Assembly: GCA_910589415.1 (NCBI GenBank)
Contig: OU342634.1
Location: 40,416,723-40,480,722, forward strand
Direction of reading: 5' to 3'
From: Malachius bipustulatus
Lineage: Eukaryota > Arthropoda > Insecta > Coleoptera > Melyridae
Length of the DNA: 64,000 bases
Under the pieces are notes generated by a model. That model was given only the letters and a program-made list of their open reading frames with translations. It did no database searches and was not told where the DNA came from. Shown here in pieces: positions 23,461 to 35,720 of the stretch; within the stretch, counting starts at the first letter, position 1, and each line of letters starts with the position of its first letter. The translations under genes and the position numbers were made by a program.

Positions 23461-24040
23461 AAAAATTATCTGGCGTTATGACCAGTAGTTTTTTCATTGA
23501 ACGTTGGTTATAAAATTGAAAATTGAAGAATAATGTAGCCCGGTGCTGGAAATAGCACAAAGTGGCAGCCACGATGTAATTAAAGCAATTTTAATGTACA
23601 TTTTAAGTACCGTACTTATTTTAGTTGAAATATCCGCAATTTATAACGTTAATTTTAAATAATCACAAAATTATGTGATACGGAATGATGGTGGCTTTTC
23701 AGTTTTGGTCAGATTCGATCGTTTATAAAAAAAAAGCCACGAAAGAGTGACAAAAATTTCACATACACAGTTTTCATTGCCTTTTTAATTTTTATGGTAC
23801 ACTTTGTAACGAAGTCCGGAAATACGGCCTCCGTTTTTGTCTAATACCAGGGGTTGTGTCAGGAATTCCTGGACGTTTATATATATTTTTTTTCATTTTA
23901 TTGACAATAATTAAATCATAAAGCCAAGTCGAGTCCCGGTTAGTTTCCTGATATTTAACATTATTATTAAATACCTACTCCGGGTTTTTTATAAATAAGC
24001 CGTAAAAATATATTTTTAAATCGCCGAATTCATACACCGA
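23461..24040. other. AT-rich intergenic sequence, no gene seen
   Basis: No frames or repeats identified. Confidence 0.4.
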
Positions 24041-24207
24041 TGACTGAAGACTCCAATCGTCGAGGAGATAACGCTACGCGATAACGGCCGCAATCGCAGG
24101 TAAATTGATTAATTCAAGAAAAAAACAATGTTTATCGCTGGCTTGGCTTCGATTGTTTTAAAAATTAAATAGAAACATTTAGAATCCGACCGCGGTAGGG
24201 ATACGTG

Positions 24208-24216
24208 CATAAAAGG
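24208..24216 (+). promoter_or_regulatory. TATA-box candidate
   Basis: CATAAAAGG lies in a GC-richer island and about 25-30 bp before CTCTATCTTCTTCGC, a plausible start region. The reading is strengthened by the splice-donor match at the end of the downstream GC-rich segment. Confidence 0.4.
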
Positions 24217-24237
24217 CCGGAACGCGATAAACCGCTC

Positions 24238-24430
24238 TATCTTCTTCGCTTCTTCCTTTTTGATCCCGCCCGCGAAGTGATTAAGTTCGAAGTATTATTG
24301 CTTTATTTTCCCGCTCCGTCCTGGGCATAGTGACCGGTTGTAAGTGTCAAGTTAATTCCGTGTGTGCACCTACGCATTCGCTCTGGGAGAACCTGCGATC
24401 GTTGGAAGATATTTTCTCCAAAACAACAAG
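24238..24430 (+). other. Putative non-coding first exon (5' UTR) of an unidentified plus-strand gene
   Basis: Between the TATA candidate and the donor AACAAG/GTAGGT (exon end at 24430) there are about 190 bases with higher GC and CpG than the surroundings and no ATG. This is what an insect 5' UTR exon looks like. The rest of the gene would lie to the right; no coding exon with a recognisable domain was found downstream in the window, so the gene may have a very long first intron or the signal may be accidental. Confidence 0.35.
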
Positions 24431-25016
24431 GTAGGTGCAAATAAAATTGATTGAGCCGTAATTCAACTGTAACAGTTTATCGTAACTTTGTTTATTCCCG
24501 TCCCTCACCCCAACCGAGATTAGCGACGCGCGAGGTAGATTGGGGCCCGTTAGGTATCACCGACCCTGTCGTCGATTAATAGAAGTCATTGGTTACCTAC
24601 CCCAAGTACCTAATCTAGGCTGTGAAAGATGAAAAAATGAAAAAAAAAATTCAAAAAATTTAACTAAAAATTATTCATAAAAAATGTAAAAACTTCTAAA
24701 TTATTTTAAACCTTTTTTTTTGGAATTGACTTACCTATGTTATTTAATTTTTAATTGGTTTATTAGTTTATATTTGTATGTTTTTATCTTCTACTTGTCC
24801 ATGAAAATGATTAACATTGTAACATCTTCAATTTTTACTCAATTTCTTACCCCTGACGAAGAACTAAAAAGAACCTCGAAAGCTTGGGTTCATTAAAAAG
24901 AAAAAAAAAGAAAACCTGTGTGTAATTGGCTGCAATCCCAATATAATTTTCAATATTTCATAGGTATAGGTATTACCTACAGCCAAAACAAATCAAATAT
25001 TTTTTTATATAATATA
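24431..25016. other. Possible intron or intergenic sequence; no gene seen
   Basis: Begins CpG-rich (24490-24600), then becomes AT-rich. A CTGACGAAG...CTCGAAAG stretch at 24853-24881 was examined as a hammerhead-like motif and rejected. Confidence 0.35.
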
Positions 25017-25500
25017 TTTCTCATCCCAAAATCGCGAAATTTCGATTTTAAAAACGCTCCTGTAGCTTCATCTTTCAAGATTAGTGAACGAAATTTTGTC
25101 CTTGTAAAACTTTGGAAGGACGTTAGATTGTGGTAAAAAATTTCCAAAAGTCGCGTTACTTCTACAGGCTGTCCTTTCAAAATTCCAGAAATCCGGTTTT
25201 TGTCACCTCATTTCAGGTCGAAGTTTTCAATCTAGGAGACTGAAATTTTGTGGGAGTAAGATATCTACAAGGAGTGGTCTGGTATTGTATTTGAACCAAA
25301 TCGGCCGAGCCGTTTCAAAATGGCGACTATTTGTATTTTTGAAAATGGGCTATTTTTTGAACCCCTGTATAAGCAAGATGGGAAAAACTTTGAAACCAAA
25401 TCAACAGGATTGGAAGAAAATTACTTGAAATTTGAGTTAATGCAATAAAATTAGCATATTTTCCATTAATAAGCCAGTGTCGTGGGTAGGATTTTTGGGA
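25017..25500 (+). repeat. R640 repeat family, single partial copy
   Basis: Runs from the CGCGAAATTTCGATTTTAAA start through CTACAGGCTGTCC, GTTTTCAATCTAGGAGACTG and CCGTTTCAAAATGGCGAC to AAGCCAGTGTCGTGGGTAGG. It lacks the final part of a full unit. Confidence 0.75.
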
Positions 25501-26600
25501 ATTGATAATTATTAGGATTATTTTTTAACTTTTTTAGTAGTATTAGAATCTTCCTTATATCCCTATAATTTATGACACTCATCTCTACTGGGACACCCTG
25601 TATCACATGAACGATTTTGACAGGATTAAGTTAACGTGAAAAAATTTTCACCTTTAATAATCAGTATGAAAATTCTCCGAAAGCACGCCGAAAAAAATCT
25701 GATGATAACTGCATCTGCAAGGCATTAAAGGTATGAACGTACTCGTGAAGCCGTAATAGCAGGGTCAACACTTCCGATCTCCAACTTGAGCATGTCTCAA
25801 GTATCCAAACTCATCATCACAGCGCACTTACAATACATGCAGCATTGATCGGGGCTTTGGCATGTTATATACTTAAAAATAGTCCAATAATTGAAAATAA
25901 AAATTTAGATATTAAATTTTTGTGCAAACTGAATGTTAAAGAGACTGATTGGTGTAATAGAATAATAATAATTATATAAATTACGGAAAATCGGGATAAT
26001 AAACCGAATAATGCAATTCATATAATGTTACCATCATAAATCAAGAGCAAAACATAAAAACACTCAAATAATGTTCAAATTTTCATTATAGTAGTACAGG
26101 CGGCAGGGAGATTTCCCCTATGTTAACGTGGAAACATGCTATACCTCGCTGCGGTTTTGAATACGCTTTTGGGCCCCTCTCAGTGTCCCAAAAGCACAAA
26201 AGTCTACCATTTTTACGTTACATACCTTAAAAGGTGCAAAATTTGTTTTCTAACTTTGTCGACTTGTGTAATTATAGTTACGACAAAATTAATTATACCA
26301 GCTTATGACTTTTGTCGTAACTGCAGCGGTTACCGATTGGGAGTGGGACAAATTTTTATGGAGCAAACTTTTGTTGTTTTTAAAATGACCTTTTACTACG
26401 GGTTTTTACTATTTTGAGTATTCTGTGATAATTTTACCATTTATAAAGTCAATAAAGGTTAATTAATTGTCAGGAAATACCTAACATAAAAGAGATTATA
26501 ATAACAATTAATTATTATTTGGACTATTATGTCAACCGTATTATGTCGTAAAGTAACGTGTAACATATGCCGTAACATTAGAATTTTAGAACTTTCGGAT
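25501..26600. other. AT-rich sequence, no gene seen
   Basis: A 93-codon plus frame at 26136-26417 (many hydrophobic residues, no family resemblance) is the longest. GACACCCTGTA at about 25591 is a MITE-type end without a visible partner. Confidence 0.4.
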
Positions 26601-26609
26601 ACTTTTATC

Positions 26610-27150
26610 TGCAGTTTTCGTTAAAAAAAGTTTTTTCTTTCTTTTCTTGTGATATCTAAAAACCGTTTTAAGGCTATATGCTCCAGCTTTTGTGTAGATT
26701 TTTACATTAATAATATCTACTTTTAATTAGGCTCTAAACCCATATTCCGGGGTAAGCTGGAGATTTTTGAGTTTCGTAAAAGTTTCATCCCCATAATTTT
26801 TACGCCACTCTAAAAATTGGCGTTTTATTAACAAATTCTAAGGCCCGAATGTTTTTTACACAAAAAAAGGACTTTTAGTTTAGTCAAAAGTTGTAGGAGG
26901 CTAGGAGGCACCGTTTTCGAATGTCGTAAAAGTTCGGGGGTTAAACATATAATGCAACCCTAAAATCTCCACCACTAGCATATCCCAGAACACTGGTGCT
27001 CTGAATAAAAAGCTGTACACAAGCTGGAGCCTGTAGCCTTAACGATTCTTGAGATATCGCAAAAAAAGTAAGAAAAAACATTTTTTTACCCATGTCAATT
27101 ATAATTAGGAACTTTTTTCTTGAAATAGGTCGTTGAACCACCTTCTTTAT
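26610..27150. repeat. Foldback (imperfect palindrome)
   Basis: Left-arm blocks GTGATATCTAAAAACCGTTT and TTAAGGCTATATGCTCCAGC are mirrored on the right by GGAGCCTGTAGCCTTAACG and TTCTTGAGATATCGC near 27020-27060. The loop is about 250 bp. I could not place terminal repeats or a target duplication. The 77-codon minus frame at 26941-27174 spans the right arm. Confidence 0.55.
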
Positions 27151-27179
27151 TTTGTACATGGTTATAGTTAACACCCTTT

Positions 27180-28560
27180 ATCTCACAATCCTTGGCTAAA
27201 ATCTCAATTTTATTTCAGTGAGGGGCACGAGAAACGCAACAATTCAATAAATCTTTGAATCTCGAGTTTTGAAAAAATTCAAAGGCAGTTCCATTGTTAA
27301 ATTTAATTTAATTTCTACATTTTTCGTATTGCCTGAGCAAATTAAATTAGAATAATTTTCGCTTGCTTATAACTAATGAACTACTCAATTTAAACTCCAA
27401 ATAATTTTAACTGGAGTTCTCATTAAATTTTCTTTAAAGTAGCGTCAATGGAAATGAAATCGAATTTAAAAATTTTCCTGATTTTTTGATCTTCAGAACT
27501 CAAAACTCAAATTTTTTTAATTGTTTTTATTTTTCCTCTCATTGTAAGTAAACGATTTATAAGTTCGAAGTATGGTAGCCCTACTTAATGAAAGGAGAAA
27601 GGAGATAAAAAAATATTTTATCACATAGTTTTTGTTGCGTATAATAATGTGACCGTGAAGTTCGGGCTGAAAAATTGGTGGAATATCTTAATAAAACTAG
27701 AAGATTAGAACGCCAGAACTTCAGCACAGCAGCCGAACAGCTTGGAATGTAAGTAACTGCCCCTCCCGAGGAAGTAGCTATAGTAGACGAGTATCGCAGA
27801 CGAAACGTGAAACATCATCAGCAGGAGCCACGCAGAGGCTTCTCCCATAATGAACACCGTAACAGATTCAATTGGACACTGCCACTGTAGAAATGCTGAA
27901 TTATTTAAACACATGAGCTCAGACACGACAATGACTCATAGCTTCATGTAATGAAAAAATCACTACAACCCTACTACAACGCTTTAAAAAAAAAAAAACA
28001 GAATCATTGGAACTGCACAACCTGGGAAGAACCCTTTCTGAAAGTAATAGACCCATCTCACTTGCTTGGAGTGAGACTTTTTCAAATGCTTGGTGTGCAA
28101 AAAGTACTGGCAAGAATCATTTCACTCATGCCTCTTAGATCTTAGATAATATTGAAAGGACGTAATTTGGGCAAAGGTCAAAACTGCCACGTGCACTGTC
28201 ATAACCACATATCTATCCTGATTATCCTTGAAAACTCCAAAGAAATATTTTACTACTTCAAAAAATGGTATTAAATCTTCAGGAAATTTTTTTACCTACC
28301 CCTACCTCAAATTATACACGCTATCGAAATTAAACACTGCAATAATTAAACGGCTGGCAGGGTTCCATTATAGAAACGTTAACAAAATGGCCGGGTATAA
28401 GTCACATATTATGTAATGGCGGAGTAACTAATCGAAATACTGTGGTCATAACAAAAGTATCGGCGGTGAAGACAAAGACTAGAAGAGCGAGAGCGCTAAC
28501 CCCCAAAAACTTCGCCCTTGCTACATTTGCTGGTGCCGGTCTTAATTTTGCGTCCTTAAC
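27180..28560. other. Unique AT-rich DNA, no gene recognised
   Basis: Short frames at 27705-28145 and 28228-28416 carry no family signature I know. Confidence 0.4.
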
Positions 28561-28900
28561 ATATTATAATGATCAAAAAATTCTAACTTACTCACGTCGA
28601 CGGCGGAGTCTTCTTTATTTTGGTCAGGCTATACTGAGACGAGATTCCCTCGGCTTCAATCATGCACTCCCAAGAGATAAATAAATGTAATTAAAGAACA
28701 CTTTGCTAGGAGTAACTATGATGCTCCTTAACCTTTCTTTTGTTCTACACCACTTGGCTCGACCGAAGTCTTACGGCGACTTACCTCACAGGAGTCACAG
28801 GGTACTATACTCTCTTTACTGACTTGCGACTTGCTAGAGCGTGCTTCGCCTGAGTACGTACCTAAACGGGTGACATGCGCGTATTACAAATTTGAATGTA
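28561..28900 (-). promoter_or_regulatory. GC-richer patch with two minus-strand donor-like sites
   Basis: On the minus strand CTGTGAG/GTAAGT (exon end about 28785) is close to the ideal splice donor, and TCGAC/GTGAGTAAG (about 28596) is also strong. The sequence between 28740 and 28880 has more CpG than the flanks. A first exon of a minus-strand gene is possible, but no acceptor or coding exon could be linked. The 80-codon plus frame at 28442-28684 is unassigned. Confidence 0.2.
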
Positions 28901-30330
28901 ATCCCGGTAAAAATTTTATTAAATAATCACCTGTCTGTTGGAAAAGTCATAATTTCCTTTCACCTTATTCGTTCGCCATTTTATAACTGTAATCCTGAGA
29001 ACATTACCTACCTGATTTTTTAATTTTCAAGAGCTCTCGAGCGTAATTAATTTTTCAAAGTTTCTCTTCTGTTCTTGCGCCAAAACGCATCGAAATGGCA
29101 TAGTGTGGAAACGCTCTGATTGAAAATTATCAAAACAAAAACTTGTGAAAATTTTGAAAAGTCGCATGCGAGAAAATCTGAAAAATCTGCAAAAATTGAC
29201 TTTCGGTTACACGAAAACGGTTTCTTAGATTTTCGACAGTGTAACTGAATTACTTTAGACCGTTATTACAAGCGTTAGCTAACCTGTTTTCTTGAAACTA
29301 CTCTTTCTTCACCATTCTTGCATGAAGGGGTCGAAAGAGATTGCAGGAGATCTAATAAGAAGATTAAAGCTCAAAGAATGGACTGAATGGTACCATGCAG
29401 AGACTTCAATGCAACCGAATCTGCCTGTAAAACTTTTTAAACCTCTTACCACATGAAGAGGTTTCAAAAATGAAGAAGAAACGTTTCGAGCAATTCACAA
29501 TAATTATTAAGTTACTTAATTTTTGATGAGAAAACTCGATTTGGCTCAAATTTGAACCATTTTTAACATCTTGTAGACAGTTTCGCAGGATTTAGCGCAA
29601 AAAACTGTCTTTTCACGAAGAATAATGATCGGCAACCATTTGGTAAGGAAGTCTGTAGGGAGTTTGCATCAATCATTCTAAGCCCGTTAAAGTATGATTG
29701 AACTTCTGGTGTTATAGGGCAAGCTCAAATTTTCAATTATTGAAAATCGTCAATTTTGGTACATGAGTGCAGTCCAAGTTATTTACTCCGTAATGCAGAC
29801 ATTACTCCAAACCTGGGAGTTGGAGAACTTCCAGATCCAGAATACCCTTGCTGCTTGCTACATGTAAAATTTAGGGATTATGTTGTGAAGGTTTGTCGTC
29901 AGGGAACCTCAAAGAATTGTTCTCTGAATTTTGTGCCGTAGGGTACCAGATGTAATCCCTAATAGGGATGTGGACCCAAATGAAAGAGAGCTTATACCTC
30001 ATTATGGAGGGGGAGGAATGGTTTTCAGAAAGCTTTTGTTAAAAAAAAAACAAATAATGTAACAGTCAAATGTAATAACAGTTAAAATTTCAAAGTTTGG
30101 GTATATTAAAACGATGTCATAAATTGAAAAGTTTCATATTACATAAAAATCTGTGCCTAATGTCAAAAAATGCTAGAAAAATGTATCTACATAATATTAT
30201 ACTTCTCACATAGAACCTTTCGCGATAAAACAACAGGTTGTGTCTCAAGGTAGAGCCTATAGTCTTGACAAAAATAGTTTATTAACCGTAATAAGTAAAC
30301 TTCATAAAAAATTATAAGACACGATTATAT
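28901..30330. other. AT-rich sequence, no gene seen
   Basis: No domain or repeat recognised. Confidence 0.4.
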
Positions 30331-30334
30331 TATA

Positions 30335-31287
30335 GTTTGAGAGATGGCAACAAAAATGCCTTGTATCTCCAAAATGGAAGAAAAGCAGGTTTTTATACAG
30401 TTCGAGTTCCCTTTTCAAAATTCTTCTTGTCGAGTAGGGGTAGGGGTCTAGCGTTTACCACGCTGCGGTGAGAGCTATATGGTGTTTTGCCCAGATTTAA
30501 TAGAGCGATTTCAAGAAACTCCTAATATTTGGAAGAAAGTTACTGGGGGACATTTTAGCAAGTCTCAATGGCGGGAAAAATATTTTATTCCAATTTGCTC
30601 CTTGCCGTGTGGCCCCAATTTGCTCCAGTTCAATTAACAATTAAACAGACACAAGCTCCGAAAATATAAATATATTAAATAAATCGCCGAGTAAACAAAA
30701 AAAAATTATTATGTATTTTATCGAAAAATAAAGTTTTTAGACGAGTTTTTCTACTGCCAAAGTCAAAGTTTGCACTTGCTAATCGCCAAATTGGAGAAGA
30801 ACTTCTCCTTATCAATTTTAAAAACAATGATCTATATAGTTTGATTGTAAGGGCTTTCCACTGTGGAGGTGGAACATTCTGGTCCTTGACTTTCCGACGA
30901 TCATGCATGAGTAGGTATATTGTATCATTATTTTGGAAGATCTGGTCCTTAATCCTGACACTAAGAAATTTGGAAGAATATATTTTTTCATATTTTTTAG
31001 GTGCCAAAGCAAAGAACTAAGAGATGAATTTTCTTCAATTTTGATTACTTTATCAATTTTTTCCCATTTCCCCTGAAAATTTGTTATTTGGCGAACTTGA
31101 ATTCTCCGTTAATTATCAAGTTAAGACTTGCAAATTTTTTACTTTTTGTTGAAACACCAGGTAGTAATCTTTGCAACGAGCAAATTAGAAGAAAATATTT
31201 TCCCCTCAATTAGGGATTGCCCAGATGCACTCCAATAATTTTCTTCCTAATTGTAGAAATTTTTTGAAATCGCTCGAGAAACCGTAG
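30335..31287 (-). repeat. Dispersed foldback repeat, left part
   Basis: Contains the complement of the block at 33300-33400 (AAATGGAAGAAAAGCAGG, TTTTTATACAGTTCGAGTTC) and blocks shared with 56700-57330 (AATTAAACAGACACAAG, CCCTCAATTAGGG). A LINE is inserted between its two parts. The 110- and 64-codon minus frames at 30675-31012 have no recognised family. Confidence 0.5.
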
Positions 31288-33300
31288 TCGGTTTCAGTTT
31301 CAGTTTCAGTTTGTTTATTCGTCAATTCCAAGTAAATACACAAATGGAGTGTTACTTATCAGACACGTCATTAATAAGTTTACAAACATATATAAGTTGA
31401 CAATCATACACAACATTCACATTAGTTACAAACCTATTCTACTCGTATTACCATCATTCTTAAAGAATTCGTCTAGTGAGTAAAAACTTTCATTCGTAAG
31501 AAAATCCTTTGTTTTTGCCTGAAATTCAGCAATGCTATCTGTTTCTTCAAAGCATTTATAAACAGATAAGGCATGGTTATAAACTTTAACTCCGATATAA
31601 TTTGGACTCTGCTGCCCTATGCTAAGTCTAGAGAAAGGGAGAGATAAATTATTTCTACTTTTAGTCTCGTACGAATGATAAGTTGATCTCTTATGGTGTG
31701 ACGCAATACCTTTTTTAACATAAACCAATAACAAGTATATGTATAGGGATGGTAGGGTCATAATCTGCATTCTTTTAAAAAGCTGTCTGCATGGTGCTCC
31801 GCTAGGTGACGAGGTCATATATCTTATGACTCTTTTTTGTGCGATAAAGACACGATCAGCACCCCCGGCGGAGCCCCAGTATATAAGGCCGTATGAAATT
31901 ATGGACTGGAAGAGAGAACAGTAAACCATCTTCAGCACATCGACGGAGACCGTGAACCTCAGACTTCGGATGAGAAAGGAGCAGGAACTCAACTTTGGCA
32001 AAATACTGTCTATGTGACTGTTCCAGATTAACTTTCTGTCAATGTATAAACCTAAAAATTTTGCCGCGATGACGTTTTCAATCGATTTTCCATTAAGTTT
32101 AATCAACAAGCTCGAGTCTACTGGGATATTTTTCGTTATGATCTCCATTGCAACTGTTTTTTCATTATTTAGCTTCAAGCCGTTATTCAGACACCAGTTT
32201 TGAACGTAATGTGCACATTGGCTAGAGCCCCTAGAGAGATCCGGTCTTCCTTCCCCAACTACCAAGGCGTTCGTGTCATCCGCATATAACGCGAATAACA
32301 CTCTTCCTAGTCCGTTAGTCGGGAGATCGTTCACGAAGCACCCAAACAATGTCGGTGAGATACATGAGCCCTGAGGTGTTCCCTTTTTTATTTCTAAGGA
32401 GTCTGAGAATTTCTCACCAATTCTAACCCGCTGAAACCTACCACTCAGATAGGATCTGATCCAGTCATTAGCTGGTCCTCTCACTCCCATGTTTTTCAAT
32501 TTCTCCAACAATAGTCTATGATCAACAGTGTCGAATGCGCGACTCAAGTCAAAAAATAAGCCCGCTATATGTTTTCCATTGTTCAAGCCATCATAGATAT
32601 GTTCCATCACAAAATCTAATGCAGTGTGAGTCGAATGTTTCACTCTGAATCCATGTTGGTATTCAGTCAAGAGTGAGTTTTTTTCTAGAAAGTTGGTTAG
32701 TCTTATGTTAAAGGCTTTTTCGAAAATTTTTGATATCTGACACTGTACCGCAATCGGTCTATAATTTTTAGTGTCTTGTCTGCACCCCTTGTTTTTAAAA
32801 ACAGGAATGACCTTAGAAGTTTTCAATGTGGTAGGAAATCTGCCCAGTGAGAAACTTGTATTTATTAACTTGGACAGTATTGGCGCGAGTATTTCCTTTG
32901 TAGCTATTAAAACTTTCCCCGGTATTTCATCAATTCCACTTGAGTTCTTTAGGCATGTCTTTGATATAATCTTTTTTATTTCCTCTGGGGTGGTGGGATA
33001 GAGAAACATCTACTTCTGAAAACGATGACTGGAACTGTTAGTAATCGTTTGGGTGTTCTGAAGTGGTTCAATATCCTCACCCGCGTCAATAAAGAATCTG
33101 TTAAAGATCATAGAGATTTGTCCCTCGTCCGTTATCACCTTATTATCAATATTTAACTTTATTGCCTTTCTATTAGATTCCTTTGTGGTGGATTCCCTAA
33201 CAATTTTCCAGCTTTCCTTATTTACGTTTTCCGCTTGGTTTATTCTAATGTCGTTATACGTTTTTTTCTTTAAATTGTCACCTACGTAGTAGATTCCTAC
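31288..33300 (-). mobile_element. LINE (non-LTR retrotransposon), 5'-truncated, with (CTGAAA)n tail
   Basis: On the minus strand the element starts abruptly near 33300 inside another repeat and ends near 31288 with several CTGAAA units, a microsatellite-type 3' tail typical of some LINE clades. It contains the reverse-transcriptase frame described separately. The abrupt start and low-copy tail fit target-primed reverse transcription with 5' truncation. Confidence 0.8.
31426..33300 (-). pseudogene. LINE ORF2 fragment, reverse transcriptase
   Basis: A 527-codon open stretch (33009 down to 31426) holds the non-LTR reverse transcriptase. Counted from its first methionine, NYRPIA is at about 82-87, DLSRAFD at 154-160, TPQGS at 211-215, the catalytic YADD at 242-245 and KFLGL in the thumb region. 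The same frame continues upstream to 33300 (for example VRESTTK and IFNRFF), interrupted only by a TAG at 33012-33010. The C-terminal part has NYIGVKVYN, common in Jockey/CR1-related LINEs. No endonuclease domain is present because the copy is truncated. The intact catalytic box and single stop suggest a fairly recent insertion. The clade call (Jockey/CR1-like rather than RTE or R1) is inference. Confidence 0.85.
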
Positions 33301-33425
33301 TTGACAACACGGATTTTGAGAAGGGGACTCGAACTATATAAAAACCTGCTTTTCTTCCATGTGGGAGACACAAGGCATTTTAGTCCTCAACTCTCAGAGT
33401 GGTCTGTCAAGTAAAACATACATGC
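33301..33425 (+). repeat. Dispersed foldback repeat, right part
   Basis: ACGGATTTTGAGAAGGGGAC and TATATAAAAACCTGCTTTTC match 57230-57275 in the same orientation, and are complementary to 30360-30425. Confidence 0.65.
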
Positions 33426-34130
33426 AAACCTCCAAGGAATCCAGTTTTTAATAATATCATAATGTGCCGGATTACAATGTATTATTACCATTGCGTTTGT
33501 TCATTTTCCGAGAAACCTGATTAATTAAGTGAAGAATGAGTAATGTTTTACGGCTATGTTATATTATAATGCTTTGTATGATCTTTTCATATCGTATCAC
33601 GATTTAAAAGAATATCGTAACTCGATATCTCGACGAACAATAATTCTGACAAGTAATTATTATCCTAATTAATAATATTAATCATTGGTGGTGAACACTT
33701 ACGTCTGCTTGTAGTTAAAATTGTTGAATGTCAAATCTGTCGAAAAACTGTAGATTTTAACACAAGCCACAAGCTATTGGTGTTCTTGTCAAAACTCTTT
33801 TTTAAAATAAACTATGATTGATAGAATAATGATTATTATTGTTACCTAACGCATATTATTTATTAGCGTTACTATGGAAATTTCAATTGTTTTCAACAAA
33901 AGTTTTCATTTTTATATTAGGTAACTACCTAGTACCTAGTTAATTGTTACTATATAAAAATCTTTGGTGGATGATTTTTAGAAAGATTTTGAGTGCAAGG
34001 CTCATGATGGTTCTAAAGTCTTCACATTTTCTTGTAACATGTTTCTTAGGAATCGTGACAAATGTTGATTTCATCTATTCTCTGGGGATTTCTCCCATCA
34101 GTCCCATCTCATATTATATTCTGTTGTAAA
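33426..34130. other. AT-rich sequence, no gene seen
   Basis: No recognisable frame or repeat. Confidence 0.4.
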
Positions 34131-35720
34131 GTCTGCATATAGTTTTTTTTGAACAATTTCAATATGTCATCTTTCATTCCGGTCATCTTTACCACCTCTG
34201 CTTCCATTATAGTTGGACCATTGTATTCACCACTTTTCACTTATCTCGCAGTCTGCATTTCTATCGTCCTTCAACAACTCCTCGATGTAATCTCTCCACA
34301 ATCTCATTTCGTATACTAAGTTCTCCCCTTTTGTCAGTTGGTACTTGTGCATGTGGGCCACTCTGACACCAATTAGCGCTTTTATTTTTTTATGTAGCGA
34401 AAAGGTGTCATACTTTTCTTGTAGCTGTTCGATTTCGGCGCGTTCCTTAGCATGGTAATCTTCCTTTGCTTTCCTGATTTCGCGGCGAATTTCATTATTC
34501 ATAATTTTATACCCATCTGCGTTCTTGTTCTTTAATGCGCGTCTTTTTTCCATCATCTTCATTATCCCATTTGTCATCCACTTGTTTTTGTTGTTGACTT
34601 TGCCCGTTTCCGCCTTCAGTTGCTTTTTCATTATGTCGGACGTTATCTGTTTCATGTCTTCCCAAGCTCCATTTATGTCTTCGTAATTCTTATCTAATAT
34701 GTTTTAGAGCTCTTCATTAAGCCTGTGAGTGATGTTTTCTTGAATTGCAGGATCTCTCAGTTTGGTCCAATCCACTTCCCTTTCTTTCTTTTTGTTTGGG
34801 ATCTTTTCTGCTTTAGGTTTAAATCTGCGGCCAGGAGGTTGTGATCAGATGGTATATCCGCTCTAGGATAGGTTCTCACTGACTTTATGCTGTTGCGGAA
34901 TTTCTTGTTAATGGTAATGTAATCTATTTAATTTCTGATAATTCCGTCTGGGGTATCTCCTGGAGCCTTCCGAATATATGTATAATCTTCGTGGTGGCAT
35001 TTTGTAGAATGTATTTCCTATTATCAGGTTTTTCTCCCGGCAGAACTGAAACATTCTATCTCCTCTGTCGTCTGTCGTTATACGGTCTCCTCATGCAGCC
35101 TCTACCTCTTCGTAAAATTTCTCACTTCGTTATCTTTGGATTCGTATATTTGGATGATGTTTGTTTTCATCGGTTTCGTATTTAGTTGTACCGTAGCTAC
35201 TCTATCTGAGACCGGAAGGAAACAAGTTTTGGCGGTGACTGGATCTACTATGAATCCTACTCCGTTTTGATGGTTTTTGGAGGCTTCTGCTAAGTAATAT
35301 ACCGAGTATTTGTCCACTCGGCAGCTTCCTGAATTTGGCCACCTCATTTCACGTATTCCCAGAAGGTTGATTTTCAATCTTTTCATTTTTGCACCACATT
35401 ATGCTTTTTTCCCGCCTCGTACATGCTTCTCACATTCCATGTTCCTAATCTCATCCTCAAGGTTAGCCGGGAGATTCTTAGCACCTTTCCTGGGGAGTAT
35501 AGTACAGTAGTTTCTCGTTGCTTTCTGTACCGCAGTATCACAGCCGATCGAGGCATTATTCGTCTGTCGCCTGTGGTTATCTGATCCCAATCCTTTGCGG
35601 TAATTCTTTTGCTTAAGCACTGGTCCACTAATGGAATAGATGCTGCCCATATCTGGGAGGCATTCCGCCTATCCACTACCTGGAGAGGCGCCAGATGGGG
35701 GACTAGCAACCCCACACTGG
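34131..35720 (-). pseudogene. RTE-type LINE remnant: endonuclease and linker region
   Basis: Reading the minus strand from 35715, one finds LGTWNVRSMYEAGK, then in a second frame LKINLLGIREMRWPNSGSCR and NGVGFIVDPV with QIY and RNF near its end. This is the apurinic-type endonuclease start of RTE-clade LINEs, often annotated as craniofacial development protein 2-like. After degraded sequence (35100-34660), a 142-codon stretch (34655-34227) carries the charged linker before the reverse transcriptase (KWMTNGIMKMMEKRRALKNK). Coding similarity fades near 34130, so the polymerase is missing. At least three frameshifts and several stops make it non-functional. Confidence 0.75.

Noticed and set aside
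24846..24900. Second hammerhead-like motif CTGACGAAG...CTCGAAAG
   Set aside because: The core CTGACGA and GAAA are present, but the bases between cannot form stem II and no GUH cleavage triplet with stem III is visible. At best a decayed relative.
27785..27815. GACGAG...GACGAAAC as a hammerhead core
   Set aside because: The first two core bases differ and stem II does not pair well; no supporting stem I was found.
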